Source of the DNA: JAPLHP01 sp963720375
Lineage (GTDB): Bacteria > Chloroflexota > Dehalococcoidia > UBA2247 > RBG-13-53-26
NCBI GenBank assembly: GCA_963720375.1
Contig: CAVRFM010000006.1
Location: 14,813-78,812, forward strand
DNA length: 64,000 nucleotides
Direction: 5' to 3'
Shown here: piece by piece, positions 33,703 through 42,901 of the stretch
Numbering within the stretch: the first letter of the stretch is position 1
How the letters are laid out: each line of letters starts with the position of its first letter
Notes under the pieces: generated by a model
The model's database searches: none
What the model was told of the DNA's origin: nothing
What the model saw: only the letters and a program-made list of their open reading frames with translations
Position numbers and translations under genes: made by a program

Positions 33703-36398
33703 CGATAACAAGCAAGGTCTGTACATGCTGAGGGTGCTGCTGGAAGGCCACGGCTACAAGGTGGCTTCGGCAGCCAACGGGGCGGAGGCGCTCCAGGAAG
33801 CCCGGGGGAATCCGCCGGACCTGGTACTCTCCGACATCCTCATGCCGGTCATGGACGGCTTTACCCTGTGCCGCGAGTGGAAGAGGGACAAGCATCTGAA
33901 GAAGATCCCCTTTGTCTTCTACACCGCTATCCATACCGATCCCAGGGACCAGAAACTGGCCCTGGACCTGGGTGCTGAGAGGTTCATTGTCAAGCCAAGT
34001 GCCCCCGAGAAATTCATAGAACAGGTGAAGCAGGTTCTGGAAGAGCACCGGCGAGGCAGCCTTGTTCCCTCACAAAAAGCGCCGCCAAAGGAAGAAGTCT
34101 TTCTGCAGAGATATAACGAAGCCCTCGTCCGCAAGCTCGAAGAGAACGTATTGCAGCTTGAGGAGACAAACCGGGGTCTGGTGCAGGAGATCGCCGAGCG
34201 CAAGCGGGCTGAAGAGGCGCTGGGGGTTTCGGAAGAGCGATACCGCCTGCTGATAGAGAACGCCAACGAAGGGGTTTTGGTGGTTCAGCATGGTAAGGTG
34301 GTCTTTGCCAATCGCAAAGCCGGCGAGATCGCAGGCTATTCGGGGGTAGAGCTGACCTCCAGGCCCTTTGCAGAGTTCCTTCCCCCTGATGATCGGCAGA
34401 TGGTGATGGAACGTTATCTTAATGGGCTGAAGGGCGAGAAGGTCCCCCGCGTTCTTGATTTCAGAATCATTGATAAAGAGGGTAATACGAAGTGGGTGGA
34501 GGCCAATGGGGTCGTGTTTACCTGGGAGGGAAGGCCGGCTGTTCTAGCCCTTATAACCGATATCACCGGGCGCAGGCTGGCCGAGGACCAGATCCGGTCT
34601 TCCGAACTGCGTTACCGGCGGCTTTTTGAATCGGCCGAGGATGGCATATTGATCCTGGATGCCGACACCGGCCGGATAACCGACGTCAATGCATTTCTGA
34701 TAAACCTCCTGGGCTATTCAATATGAGGAGTTCCTGGGGAAGAACGTCTGGGAGATCAGTCCCTTCAAGGATATTGCCTTGAATCAGGAGGCTTTTCAGG
34801 AATTGCAGAGGAAGGGGTATATCCGCTATGAGCATCTGCCGCTGGAGACCAAGGATGGAAGGCAGGCCGAGGTGGAATTTGTCAGCAATGTCTATCTGGT
34901 GAACGGCAAGGGAGTCATTCAATGCAATGTCCGTGACATCACCAAACGCAGGATGGCTGAGGAGGCATTGCACGAGGCGCAGGACAGGTCACAAAAATAC
35001 CTGGATATAGCTGCCGTTATGCTGATAGCCCTCGACGAAGAGGGCAGGATTGCCCTGATAAACCGGAAAGGATGTATGGTCCTGGGCTATGAAGAGGCGG
35101 AGCTTGTCGGCAAGCGCTGGTTCGATACCTGCGTACCGGGGCAGGTCAGGGATGAAGTGCGCCTTGTTTTCCAGAGGTTGATAGCTGGAGAAGTCGAGGC
35201 TGTTGAATCCAATGAAAGCCTGGTGGTAACCAAAGGGGGAGGAGAAAGGGTCATCGCCTGGCATCATATTCTTTTGAGGGATGAAGCAGGCAGGGTCATT
35301 GGCAGCCTCAGCTCAGGAGAAGACATCACCGAGCGCAAGCAAGCACAGGAAACAATAAGGGAATCGGAAGAGCGGCTGAAGATACTATTTGAATTTGCTC
35401 CCGATGCCTATTATCTGAGTGACCTGGAAGGAAACTTCATCGATGGGAGCAGGGCTGCAGAGCAGGTCATGGGTTATAAGAGGGAAGAACTGATCGGCAA
35501 GAATTTCTTCAAGCTGGGGCTGATGTCTCCGGATCAGGCCCCAAGGGCGGCGGCATTGCTGGCCCGGAATACCCTGCATCAACCCACCGGGCCGGATGAG
35601 TTCATCTTGAACCGGAAGGATAGCAGCCAGGTTACCGTGGAGATCAATACATTCCCTGTAACTATCAAAGGGAAGGCCCTGGTATTGGGCATTGCCCGCG
35701 ATATCACCAAACGCAAGGAGGCGGAGGAGGAACTGAGGCACCTTTCCCGTCGCCTCGTCTCACTGCAGGAAGACGAACGACGCATGATTGCCCGCGAGTT
35801 GCACGACGAGGTGGGCCAGTCCATGACGGTACTCAAACTCTTTCTGGACAGGGCTTCACCCGCAGAGCTTGGCGGAAATGGGGCTGAACTGCGTACGGCC
35901 CGGGAAACATTACGCGACCTGATGACACAGATACGGAATATATCGCTGGAACTCCGGCCAACTATGCTGGATGACCTTGGCCTGCTGCCGACCCTGCTGT
36001 GGCATTTCAAGCACTACACTGCCCGAACGCATGTGCAGGTCGATTTCAAACATGCGGGGCTGAGGAGAAAGCTGCCGCCGGATGTCGTCAGCACCGCCTA
36101 CCGCATTGTTCAGGAAGCGCTGACGAATGTGGCACGCCATGCGCAGGTGAGTGAGGTGATGGTCTATATTCACGCCGGGCGTGATGCGCTTGTCCTGGAG
36201 ATAGAAGACCAGGGCGCCGGCTTTGACACTGACAGGAAGTCTTCCAGAAGCATAGGCCTCAGCAGCATGCGCGAGCGCGTGCTCGCCCTGAATGGCAGGC
36301 TGGTAGTACAATCCATCCCCGGGAAAGGTACTTCTTTGATGGTCGAACTGCCTCTGCCGGCAAAGCGGAGGAAAACGAAAAAGGAGACAAGCCCATGA
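33680..36398 (+). CDS. Receiver-PAS-HisKA_3 hybrid histidine kinase, one frameshift
   Basis: ATG 33680 (M-S-T-I-L-I-V-D-D-N-K) begins a receiver with L-V-L-S-D-I-L-M-P-V-M-D-G-F. Then come a coiled coil and four PAS domains. A NarX-type dimerisation domain follows with R-M-I-A-R-E-L-H-D-E-V-G-Q-S (phospho-His) and R-P-T-M-L-D-D-L-G-L, then a HATPase (E-A-L-T-N-V-A-R-H-A). The frame breaks near 34722 inside the second PAS and resumes as Y-E-E-F-L-G-K-N-V-W-E-I. Corrected length is about 905 residues. The stop overlaps the next regulator's ATG by 4 bases, so the NarL-type protein at 36395 is its likely partner. Confidence 0.88.
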
Positions 36399-37045
36399 TA
36401 AGCATAGTGTTGGCCGATGACCACAATATCGTGAGGCAGGGCCTGCGGAGCCTGCTTGAGGAGCAACCGGACTTCTGCGTGGTCGGCGAGGCAGCCGATG
36501 GGGTGGAGACATCTAAAATTGTGGAACGTCTGCACCCCGATGTCCTGGTGGCTGACGTTATGATGGGCAGCATGAACGGTATTGAGGTCACCCGGCAGGT
36601 GAGAAGGCTTTCACCGAAGACGCGTGTCGTCGTTCTCTCGATGCACGCTGACGAGGGCTATGTTATGGAAGCACTGCGGGCGGGGGCGAAGGCCTACGTT
36701 CTCAAGGACTCCATTGCAGACGACCTGCTGCATGCCATACGGGAAGCGGTTCTGGGCCACCGCTATCTCAGCCCACCGCTCTCTGAGCATGTGATCGAGG
36801 GGTATCTGGAGAAGTCGGAGGCTACAGTACAAAAGCCTCATGAGAGGCTGACGATAAGGGAGCGCGAGGTCCTCCATTTACTGGCCACGGGCCACAACAA
36901 TGCGGAAATCGCAGCGCAGCTATGCCTCAGCCGGCGCACTGTGGAAGTCCACCGGGCCAGAATGATGCACAAACTCGGTCTGCACGGCTCAGTCCAGTTG
37001 CTCCGTTATGCCCTGGAGCAGGGGATTGCAGCACCGGAAAAGTAA
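36395..37045 (+). CDS. NarL/FixJ-type response regulator
   Basis: A 216-residue two-domain regulator. The receiver begins I-S-I-V-L-A-D-D-H-N-I-V-R-Q-G-L-R-S-L-L, with V-L-V-A-D-V-M-M-G for the phospho-Asp and V-V-V-L-S-M-H. The LuxR-type HTH near residues 147-205 has L-T-I-R-E-R-E-V-L-H-L-L-A, N-A-E-I-A-A-Q-L and V-E-V-H-R-A-R-M. Its ATG lies within the kinase stop region, and HisKA_3 kinases normally pair with this class. Targets are unknown. Confidence 0.95.
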   Translation: MISIVLADDHNIVRQGLRSLLEEQPDFCVVGEAADGVETSKIVERLHPDVLVADVMMGSMNGIEVTRQVRRLSPKTRVVVLSMHADEGYVMEALRAGAKAYVLKDSIADDLLHAIREAVLGHRYLSPPLSEHVIEGYLEKSEATVQKPHERLTIREREVLHLLATGHNNAEIAAQLCLSRRTVEVHRARMMHKLGLHGSVQLLRYALEQGIAAPEK

Positions 37046-37066
37046 TTGACTCCTGCTCTGCCGTAG

Positions 37067-37089
37067 GGGGCGGTTTTTCAAACCGCCCC
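37067..37089 (+). terminator. Palindromic repeat, possible terminator
   Basis: GGGGCGGTTTTTCAAACCGC with CCC forms a perfect 9-bp stem, 22 bases after the regulator stop. It belongs to the GGCGGTTCTCGAACCGCC repeat family (54657, 54836, 59634, 62272). A T-run lies in the loop rather than after the stem, so termination is uncertain. Confidence 0.45.
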
Positions 37090-37188
37090 GATACGTCCGA
37101 ACTCACCCCACGCTTCTCCTTGAGGGCGACTCACCCTTCGCTGGAAGAGCCCCCACAGAGATTGCTTCGCCGCTGCGCTCCTCGCAAT

Positions 37189-38248
37189 TGTAGATGTTAC
37201 ATATTTCGGGGACGAAAATGCTACTAACCAGCATGTGCTGGGAAGGAGGCTTTTCGTCGATGAGGAACAACAGTCAAGATGAGACCATTAAGAGGAACTA
37301 CCTTCAGAAGTACCGATTCCTGATTCGGGAGTATGAATTGGTCAAGGCTGGGAAGCACCCACGGTTTCGCTTTGCCCAGGAGTTCTATGCCTTCCACGAC
37401 ACAGACCGGAGGAGCTTCCGCAAATATTACAATCGCTATCTTCACAGTGGGAAAGAGGAGGATCTGCTACCGCGTAAACGGGGACCCAAATGGAAAACCC
37501 GCCGAGCTCCCGACCTTGTTGAGGAGCAGGTCAGGACACTGCGCGAGAGGGGGATGAACCGCTATGAGATCGTGAGTGTCCTCAGGCCAAAGCTAGGTGA
37601 GTTGACACCCTCGCCATCAGGGGTGTACACCATCCTCAAGCGCCAGGGGTTGAACCGATTACGACCCGTCATGAAAGAAGCCAAACGCACCATAATCAAG
37701 GAGAAAGCTGGGGAGTTGGCACATGTCGACTGCCATCATCTCTCCAAATGCCTCGTCCTGAACGAGAGCAAGCGGCGTTACCTGGTCTGTGTCATCGACT
37801 CCTGCACGCGCGTGGCTTGGGCTGAGGTGGTCGATGATATCAAGGCACTCACTGTGATGTTTGCCGCTCTACGCTGTCTGAACATCCTGGCTGACCGCTA
37901 TACACTCCGGTTCAAAGAAGTGCTCACAGATAATGGTCCTGAGGTGGGCACCCGCGATTCCAAGCAGAAGGCCTCGCATCCATTTGAACGCATGCTCACA
38001 GAACTGGGCATTACTCACCGCTACACCCGACCGTATCGTCCTCAGGCCAACGGCAAGGTGGAGCGCTTTTGGAGAACTCTTGAAGAGGATCTCTTGCATG
38101 AAACAACCTTTGACTCGATCGAGCAATTCAAAGATGAGCTCATGCAGTACCTGGTCTACTATAACCACCACCGTCCGCATCAAGCACTGGGAGGCAAAAC
38201 ACCGGCACAATTCATTGAATTCTGTCCTCGAATTACGTAACACTTACA
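37189..38248 (+). mobile_element. Complete IS481-like insertion sequence
   Basis: A 1,060-bp element. The left end TGTAGATGTTACATATTTCG and the inverted right end TGTAAGTGTTACGTAATTCG match at 16 of 20 positions, and the match continues with GGAC. Direct repeats GCAAT at 37184-37188 and 38249-38253 are the target duplication. The flanks (CGCTGCGCTCCTC before, GACAT after) rejoin into the dispersed CTCCTCGCAATGACA repeat also seen at 59605-59625, so the element landed in a repeat copy. Intact ends and one complete transposase gene suggest recent insertion. Confidence 0.88.
37260..38240 (+). CDS. DDE transposase of the IS481-like element
   Basis: A 326-residue transposase. An N-terminal HTH region (N-R-Y-E-I-V-S-V-L) is followed by the rve catalytic core: first Asp in E-L-A-H-V-D-C-H-H, second in E-V-L-T-D-N-G-P-E, and Glu in Q-A-N-G-K-V-E-R-F-W-R-T. 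The C-terminal Y-N-H-H-R-P-H-Q-A-L-G-G-K-T-P is typical of IS481/IS3-type enzymes. ATG 37260 follows GGAAGGAGG. The stop lies inside the right inverted repeat. All three catalytic residues are intact. Confidence 0.93.
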   Translation: MRNNSQDETIKRNYLQKYRFLIREYELVKAGKHPRFRFAQEFYAFHDTDRRSFRKYYNRYLHSGKEEDLLPRKRGPKWKTRRAPDLVEEQVRTLRERGMNRYEIVSVLRPKLGELTPSPSGVYTILKRQGLNRLRPVMKEAKRTIIKEKAGELAHVDCHHLSKCLVLNESKRRYLVCVIDSCTRVAWAEVVDDIKALTVMFAALRCLNILADRYTLRFKEVLTDNGPEVGTRDSKQKASHPFERMLTELGITHRYTRPYRPQANGKVERFWRTLEEDLLHETTFDSIEQFKDELMQYLVYYNHHRPHQALGGKTPAQFIEFCPRIT

Positions 38249-38253
38249 GCAAT

Positions 38254-38440
38254 GACATTTGAACAGGGGCGCTTCGCGAAGCACCCCTAAACCTGTTGTC
38301 ATTCCCGTGCAAACGGGAACCCAGAAGGGAATGCCCATAATTCCCTCTACCTTTGATGGGAGAGGGCTAGGGTGAGGGTGATGTTTTCCCCTCCCTCTAT
38401 CTCCCTCCCGCCAAGGGAGGGAGAATGACCATCCCGGCAT
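38254..38440. repeat. Dispersed repeat block after the insertion sequence
   Basis: GGGGCGCTTCGCGAAGCACC (38266-38288), GTCATTCCCGTGCAAACGGG (about 38297-38325), CCCTCTACCTTTGATGGGAG (38341-38384) and CTCCCTCCCGCCAAGGGAGG. The following 38440-38760 is gene-free and AT-richer. Confidence 0.75.
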
Positions 38441-38761
38441 TGACGGACGTAGTATTAATACGTAGCAGCAATGATGAACGATCTCAATTTATAGCTTATA
38501 GGATATTAACTAATCACTAAAGACAAAGATTAAGTATTTCCCACAACCCTATTTAAGTAATTTTGCGGATATCATCTCTGGCTCGAAAACAGTGATACTG
38601 TTGCAGGTGACGGACGGACTGAGCATTACAAGGTATTACCAGCTTACCCCGGCATTTGTACCTCCCCTGAATGAAGGCGAAAGGCGGGTTTGGGCTCGCA
38701 GTTAATATACACTGTCAGGAAGGACAAGAATGTCGGGGCTATTCTGGGAAGGAGGGGCAGC

Positions 38762-39232
38762 ATGGCACAACAAACGTTATTGGTAGGGCAAGCAACAGCC
38801 GCGCGTACTCAGACACAGTCGAGGAGGCTATCCGGAAGCCAACAGAGGATGGTGGTCGATAATGCCCGGATTATTATGACCGGTGTGGCCATCGAGACTG
38901 CAAAGTTGATTGACGTTGTCTGCTGCGGTTTCGGTGAAGTGGTCGACTGGCGGTACTATCGACCTTCCACAATGTCCGGCGGTCTGGGTGAAATTATCCG
39001 TTTTGCACTGACCGAGAATGAAAAGGGGTTGCATGCTGGCGGCTACATTGAACTCAGCGTGCTGCCAGGAGAAGATGAGATCAGTGTAAACAGCGGATAT
39101 TACGATACCTATCACCAGCCTACAGTGGTTTGCCGGCAGTCTCTGCCTTTAAGCAAGATGAATCATCAAAAGCTGGCACAGGCATTGATGGGGATCTATG
39201 ACGGTGTCATAAGGGAGTGCAGGGCCCGCTGA
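38762..39232 (+). CDS. Hypothetical protein
   Basis: A 156-residue soluble protein of no recognised family. ATG 38762 is preferred because GGAAGGAGGGG stands ten bases upstream; a longer frame to 38690 has no RBS. The first 40 residues are Gln/Ala/Arg-rich (Q-T-L-L-V-G-Q-A-T-A-A-R-T-Q-T-Q) and likely disordered or helical. The middle has C-C-G-F-G-E-V-V-D-W-R-Y-Y-R-P and G-G-Y-I-E-L-S-V-L-P-G-E-D-E. It is framed by repeat blocks and not linked to any neighbour. Confidence 0.55.
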   Translation: MAQQTLLVGQATAARTQTQSRRLSGSQQRMVVDNARIIMTGVAIETAKLIDVVCCGFGEVVDWRYYRPSTMSGGLGEIIRFALTENEKGLHAGGYIELSVLPGEDEISVNSGYYDTYHQPTVVCRQSLPLSKMNHQKLAQALMGIYDGVIRECRAR

Positions 39233-39269
39233 ATTCCTTGACCCGCAGGTATGTGTAGCGCACTCTGTG

Positions 39270-39482
39270 TCATTCATACGCAAGCAGGACTTCAGTATCA
39301 GTAGGGGATACCCATAATCCCCTCTCCCTGAGATGGAAAGAGCTGGGCTGAGGGTGGCGTTTTCCCCCTCCTTTCCGCCTCCCTCAGGCCAGGGGAGAGA
39401 GCGACTGGATTCCTGCTTTCGCAGGAATGACACAACCTAGCGTGAGTGCAAAACCGTAGGGGCGCTTCGAGAAGCGCCCCCT
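39270..39482. repeat. Dispersed repeat block
   Basis: A diverged CCCTCTCCCTGAGATGG element near 39319, a GGATTCCTGCTTTCGCAGGA palindrome near 39408-39432, and a GGGGCGCTTCGAGAAGCGCC palindrome at 39459-39480, directly beside the stop of the DUF4389 gene. Confidence 0.75.
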
Positions 39483-39491
39483 TCATATGTG

Positions 39492-40136
39492 TTAGCGGGC
39501 CTCATCACTAAGGCTGAACGGCGGGTAGCGGTCGGTGGTGAGCAGGAAGGCATAGGCAGCAACCCTCAAGGACCAACGGAAGAAACCGACCATATAGTCA
39601 AAAAAGCCTTTGGGGTAGCGGCCGGTGAAGAGGATGACAAACCAGGTCATAATTACCACTGCGATGGCTGCAATTCCCAGGAAGAAGAGGACAATGTAGT
39701 GGGGGATGGCCAGGAACCATTTCACCAGCGGCAGCCATTGATAGAGGTCGTTCTTGGCATCGGGGTAAGGGATCTCGAGGTGAACTGCCTGTTCCTCGTC
39801 CGTCGAGGGATACTCATCCCTCATCAGAGTGACATAGGCGCCAACGCGCGCAGTGAACCTGGTCAGGGCCAGGTTCCAGTCGAACCACCACCGGGGATAC
39901 TTCTGCCGGAAGAGAAGCATAAGTACGATAGGCAAAAACAGGAGTCCGCCGGCGGAGAGTACAACGATCCACCCGTTCTCGTGGCCCCACCGGAATACGG
40001 TGCCGTTGGCCAGGCTGAGGACGATAACGATGGGGATCATGGTGATCAGCCTGAAGAAGCTGGTCAACCTGTTCAGCTCTCTATCGGGATAATCGATGGA
40101 AAGGCTGGCTGGATACGGGGCCGTAGATTCTGCCAT
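39492..40136 (-). CDS. DUF4389 membrane protein
   Basis: A 214-residue protein with four predicted helices. Y-P-D-R-E-L-N-R-L-T-S-F-F-R-L-I near residue 16, R-Y-P-R-W-W-F-D-W-N-type segment near 80, L-V-K-W-F-L-A-I-P-H-Y-I-V and G-R-Y-P-K-G-F-F-D-Y-M-V-G-F-F-R-W match the tandem halves of DUF4389 proteins. Both halves contain [KR]-Y-P-[RK]-x-x-F-D, indicating an internal duplication. Function is unknown. GGAGGGAC precedes ATG 40136. Confidence 0.88.
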   Translation of the reverse strand: MAESTAPYPASLSIDYPDRELNRLTSFFRLITMIPIVIVLSLANGTVFRWGHENGWIVVLSAGGLLFLPIVLMLLFRQKYPRWWFDWNLALTRFTARVGAYVTLMRDEYPSTDEEQAVHLEIPYPDAKNDLYQWLPLVKWFLAIPHYIVLFFLGIAAIAVVIMTWFVILFTGRYPKGFFDYMVGFFRWSLRVAAYAFLLTTDRYPPFSLSDEAR

Positions 40137-40264
40137 GATAGTCCCTCCTTAAGCAGTTATGGTGGCTCTGGCGGCACATTTTCAACGCTGACCGCAGGGT
40201 GACACCTTTTTAAAGTCCCTTCTCTGCTGGCACTAAACGTACAGGATGTAATCTCTGGCTGTCA

Positions 40265-40500
40265 AGCGCTTCTTGTCATTCTCTCATCTTGAGGGCGCTT
40301 CGCAAAGCGCCCCTACAAGTTCGCTCTCATGTCATTCCCGTGCAAACGGGATTCCGGAAACGTCAGTAGCTTAGGCATACGGTGGATTCCTGCTCCCCGT
40401 TTTCACCGGGACAAGCTTCGCAGGAATCCGGAGGGAATGCCAGTAATCCCCTCTCCCTGCGACGGGAGAGGGCTGGGGTGAGGGTGATTTGTGAAGGGCT
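40265..40500. repeat. Dispersed repeat block
   Basis: GGGCGCTTCGCAAAGCGCCC (40293-40313), GTCATTCCCGTGCAAACGGG (about 40333), a GGATTCCTGCTCCCCGTTTT element with CGGGACAAGCTTCGCAGGAA (about 40384-40432), and CCCTCTCCCTGCGACGGGAG (about 40449-40490). Confidence 0.75.
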
Positions 40501-40517
40501 CTCGGTCAAGCAGGAAC

Positions 40518-41444
40518 CTAGCAGGTGTATCCGTTGAGTCTCTCGTTGAATTCCTCTGGACTGAAGCTGTAGTCCTGAGTGCCATAGCACTCTACAGCAA
40601 AGGAAGCGCAGACGCTGCCCATTCTGGCGCACTGCTCAATGTCCTTGCCCCGAACCAGACCGCTGATCAGACCGCCTCTGTACGAATCACCGGCACCTGT
40701 CGGGTCCACTACTTTCTTTGGTTTGACAGCAGGAATACGGATTTCCCTGTCTGCTGTGGAGATCTGGGACCCCAGCTCTCCCAGAGTGGTGATGATAACC
40801 CTGGCCCGCCCGAGGAGGGCTTTCCTGTTCAGGCCGGTCTTGCTCATGATCAGGTCCATCTCATAGTCATTGGAGATCAGGATCCGGCACCCCTCTATGG
40901 CCCGGACCAGTTCCTGCGCATTCCACATGGGCAGCGATTGACCGGGGTCAAAGAGGTAATCGATCCCCCTGGCCTTGCAGGCGCGGGGGTAGTTCACCAT
41001 GTCCTCAAAATTGCCGGGGGCGATGATGGCGACAGTCTCCTCTGGATGGAGTTTGCCGAAATCGAAGGACGAAGAGTATTTCATAGCGCCCGGGTTGAAC
41101 CCGGTGATCTGGTTATCAGCCCGGTCGGTGGTGATGTAGGCACTGGCAGTGAACTCGGCCTCTATGATCTTGATGTGTTCGGTGGAGATGCCGTTCTTTG
41201 CCAGCCATTCGAAGTACCTTTGATAATCACAACCAATGGTAGCAGAGATTACAGGCTTTTCACCCATCAGGGTAAGCGCATAGGCGATATTGCCTGCCGT
41301 GCCGCCGAATCTCTCCCTCAGGCCGTCCACCTGGAAACAGACGTTCAAAACATGTATCTTCTCCGGCAGGATATGATCTGCGAAATGCCCTGGAAAATCC
41401 ATGATCCTGTCGTATGCCAGAGACCCGGAGACAACGATATTCAT
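40518..41444 (-). CDS. PfkB-family carbohydrate/nucleoside kinase
   Basis: A 308-residue ribokinase-like sugar or nucleoside kinase. The N-terminal V-V-S-G-S-L-A-Y-D-R-I and F-G-G-T-A-G-N-I-A-Y-A-L (substrate-binding G-G pair) are present. The C-terminal signature D-P-T-G-A-G-D-S-Y-R-G-G near residue 250 carries the catalytic Asp and anion hole. The overall pattern is closest to adenosine-kinase-like members, but the substrate is not certain. The gene stands alone between repeat blocks. Confidence 0.9.
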   Translation of the reverse strand: MNIVVSGSLAYDRIMDFPGHFADHILPEKIHVLNVCFQVDGLRERFGGTAGNIAYALTLMGEKPVISATIGCDYQRYFEWLAKNGISTEHIKIIEAEFTASAYITTDRADNQITGFNPGAMKYSSSFDFGKLHPEETVAIIAPGNFEDMVNYPRACKARGIDYLFDPGQSLPMWNAQELVRAIEGCRILISNDYEMDLIMSKTGLNRKALLGRARVIITTLGELGSQISTADREIRIPAVKPKKVVDPTGAGDSYRGGLISGLVRGKDIEQCARMGSVCASFAVECYGTQDYSFSPEEFNERLNGYTC

Positions 41445-41555
41445 GATCTTCTCAGATTACCTCGTCCACTGGCACTAAACGTACAAGATGTGGTCTCCGG
41501 CTGTCAAGCCCTTGTGTCATTCCCCCCTACACCCGTTGTCATTCTCCCGCCTTGA

Positions 41556-41575
41556 GGGCGCTTCGCGAAGCGCCC
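41556..41575. repeat. Perfect 20-bp palindrome
   Basis: A member of the GGGCGCTTCG family lying in the divergent gap between the PfkB kinase and cysteine synthase genes. Confidence 0.8.
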
Positions 41576-41674
41576 TCACTTGATTTGTGAGGCTGGGAGT
41601 CGTAAACTGCTTTTCAGAACCGACCGGCTTTTGAGGCCGGGACGAGTTTGTTCTGTGGAGGAAGCATCAAAGCG

Positions 41675-42599
41675 ATGAAGAACCGGAGATTCAGCATGGC
41701 GGATGCCATTGGCAATACCCCGCTCATAGCATTGCGGAGCCTGAACGGAAACTCCAGGGTGAATATCCTGGGGAAACTGGAGGGCGCCAACCTCACCGGT
41801 TCGGTGAAAGACCGTCCGGCCCAGTACATGATCCGCAAGGCGGAGGAATCCGGCGAGCTCACCGAAGGGAAGACCATTATCGAGGCCACATCGGGGAACA
41901 TGGGCATTGCTCTGGCAGCCATAGGCGCTGCCAGGGGACACCGGGTCAAGCTTTTCATGCCCGAATGCGTTAGCGTAGAGAGGCAGCGCGTACTTACAGC
42001 CCTGGGCGCTGAAATTATACTCACCCCGGCAAAGGAAGGCACTGACGGGGCCATCAGAGGAGTCCGCCATCTCCTGGAAAAGGAACCGGAGAAGTACTAC
42101 ATGCCCAATCAGTTCGATAATGAGGACAATGTTCTGGCCCATTATGAAACCACCGGCCCTGAGATATTCTCCCAGACCAGGGGCAAAGTGGATGTCTTCG
42201 TGGCCGGCATGGGCACGACCGGCACGCTGATGGGGACAGGGAAATACCTCAAAGAGAAAAAACCGGAGATCACTATCGTGGGAGTGGAGCCTACTATAGG
42301 GCACACGATACAGGGCCTGAAGAACATGAAGGAGTCCATAGTGCCTAAGATCTACCGGCCTAAGGTGTGGGATGAGAAGGTGACGGTTGAGGATGAGGAT
42401 GCCTTCGAAATGACCAGGCTGCTGGCCACCAGGGAAGGTCTCTTTCTGGGGATGTCGAGCGGGGCGGCGGTGGCCGGAGCCTTGAAGGTTTCGAAAAATC
42501 TGGACCGCGGCACCATCGTAGTCATCCTGCCCGGACCGCGGGGACCGCTACCTCAGCACCACGCTGTTCAGGTCCATCTGCGCCAAGTGTCCGCCTTAA
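41675..42599 (+). CDS. Cysteine synthase-family PLP enzyme, C-terminal frameshift
   Basis: O-acetylserine sulfhydrylase-type enzyme. I-G-N-T-P-L-I-A-L near residue 13, then L-T-G-S-V-K-D-R-P-A-Q-Y with the PLP Lys, T-S-G-N-M-G-I-A-L-A and G-M-G-T-T-G-T-L-M-G are all intact. M-S-S-G-A-A-V-A-G closes the fold. Near 42533 one base must be removed for the true end, D-R-G-D-R-Y-L-S-T-T-L-F and stop at 42599; uncorrected, the frame runs to 42655 with a nonsense tail. T-S-G-N-M-G, rather than T-S-G-N-T-G, and the C-terminal C-A-K-C suggest the CysM-like side of the family. Confidence 0.88.
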
Positions 42600-42901
42600 T
42601 CCCCGATCTGCAGCAGCTTACCTGGTGTTTGGACATGTCCAGACATCTGTCCTGACTGTCCTGGACAGTGACCGTAGTGCAGTACAGCCTGCCCCACTAT
42701 CTACTGTGTCTCCCTTCATACCTGCTTACACAATAATCCACCCAAAATGTAGCCTATTGGGTCGCAATTCTTAGCCTCTTGTATCTTGCGAGAAACCACA
42801 ACAGAGGCTCAGAATGAGATGTACTTATTATCCACATTGTCACAGCGATTATTCTGTCAAAATGATAGCTTTTATATGGCTGCTCAACGCGTGGAGTTTG
42901 A

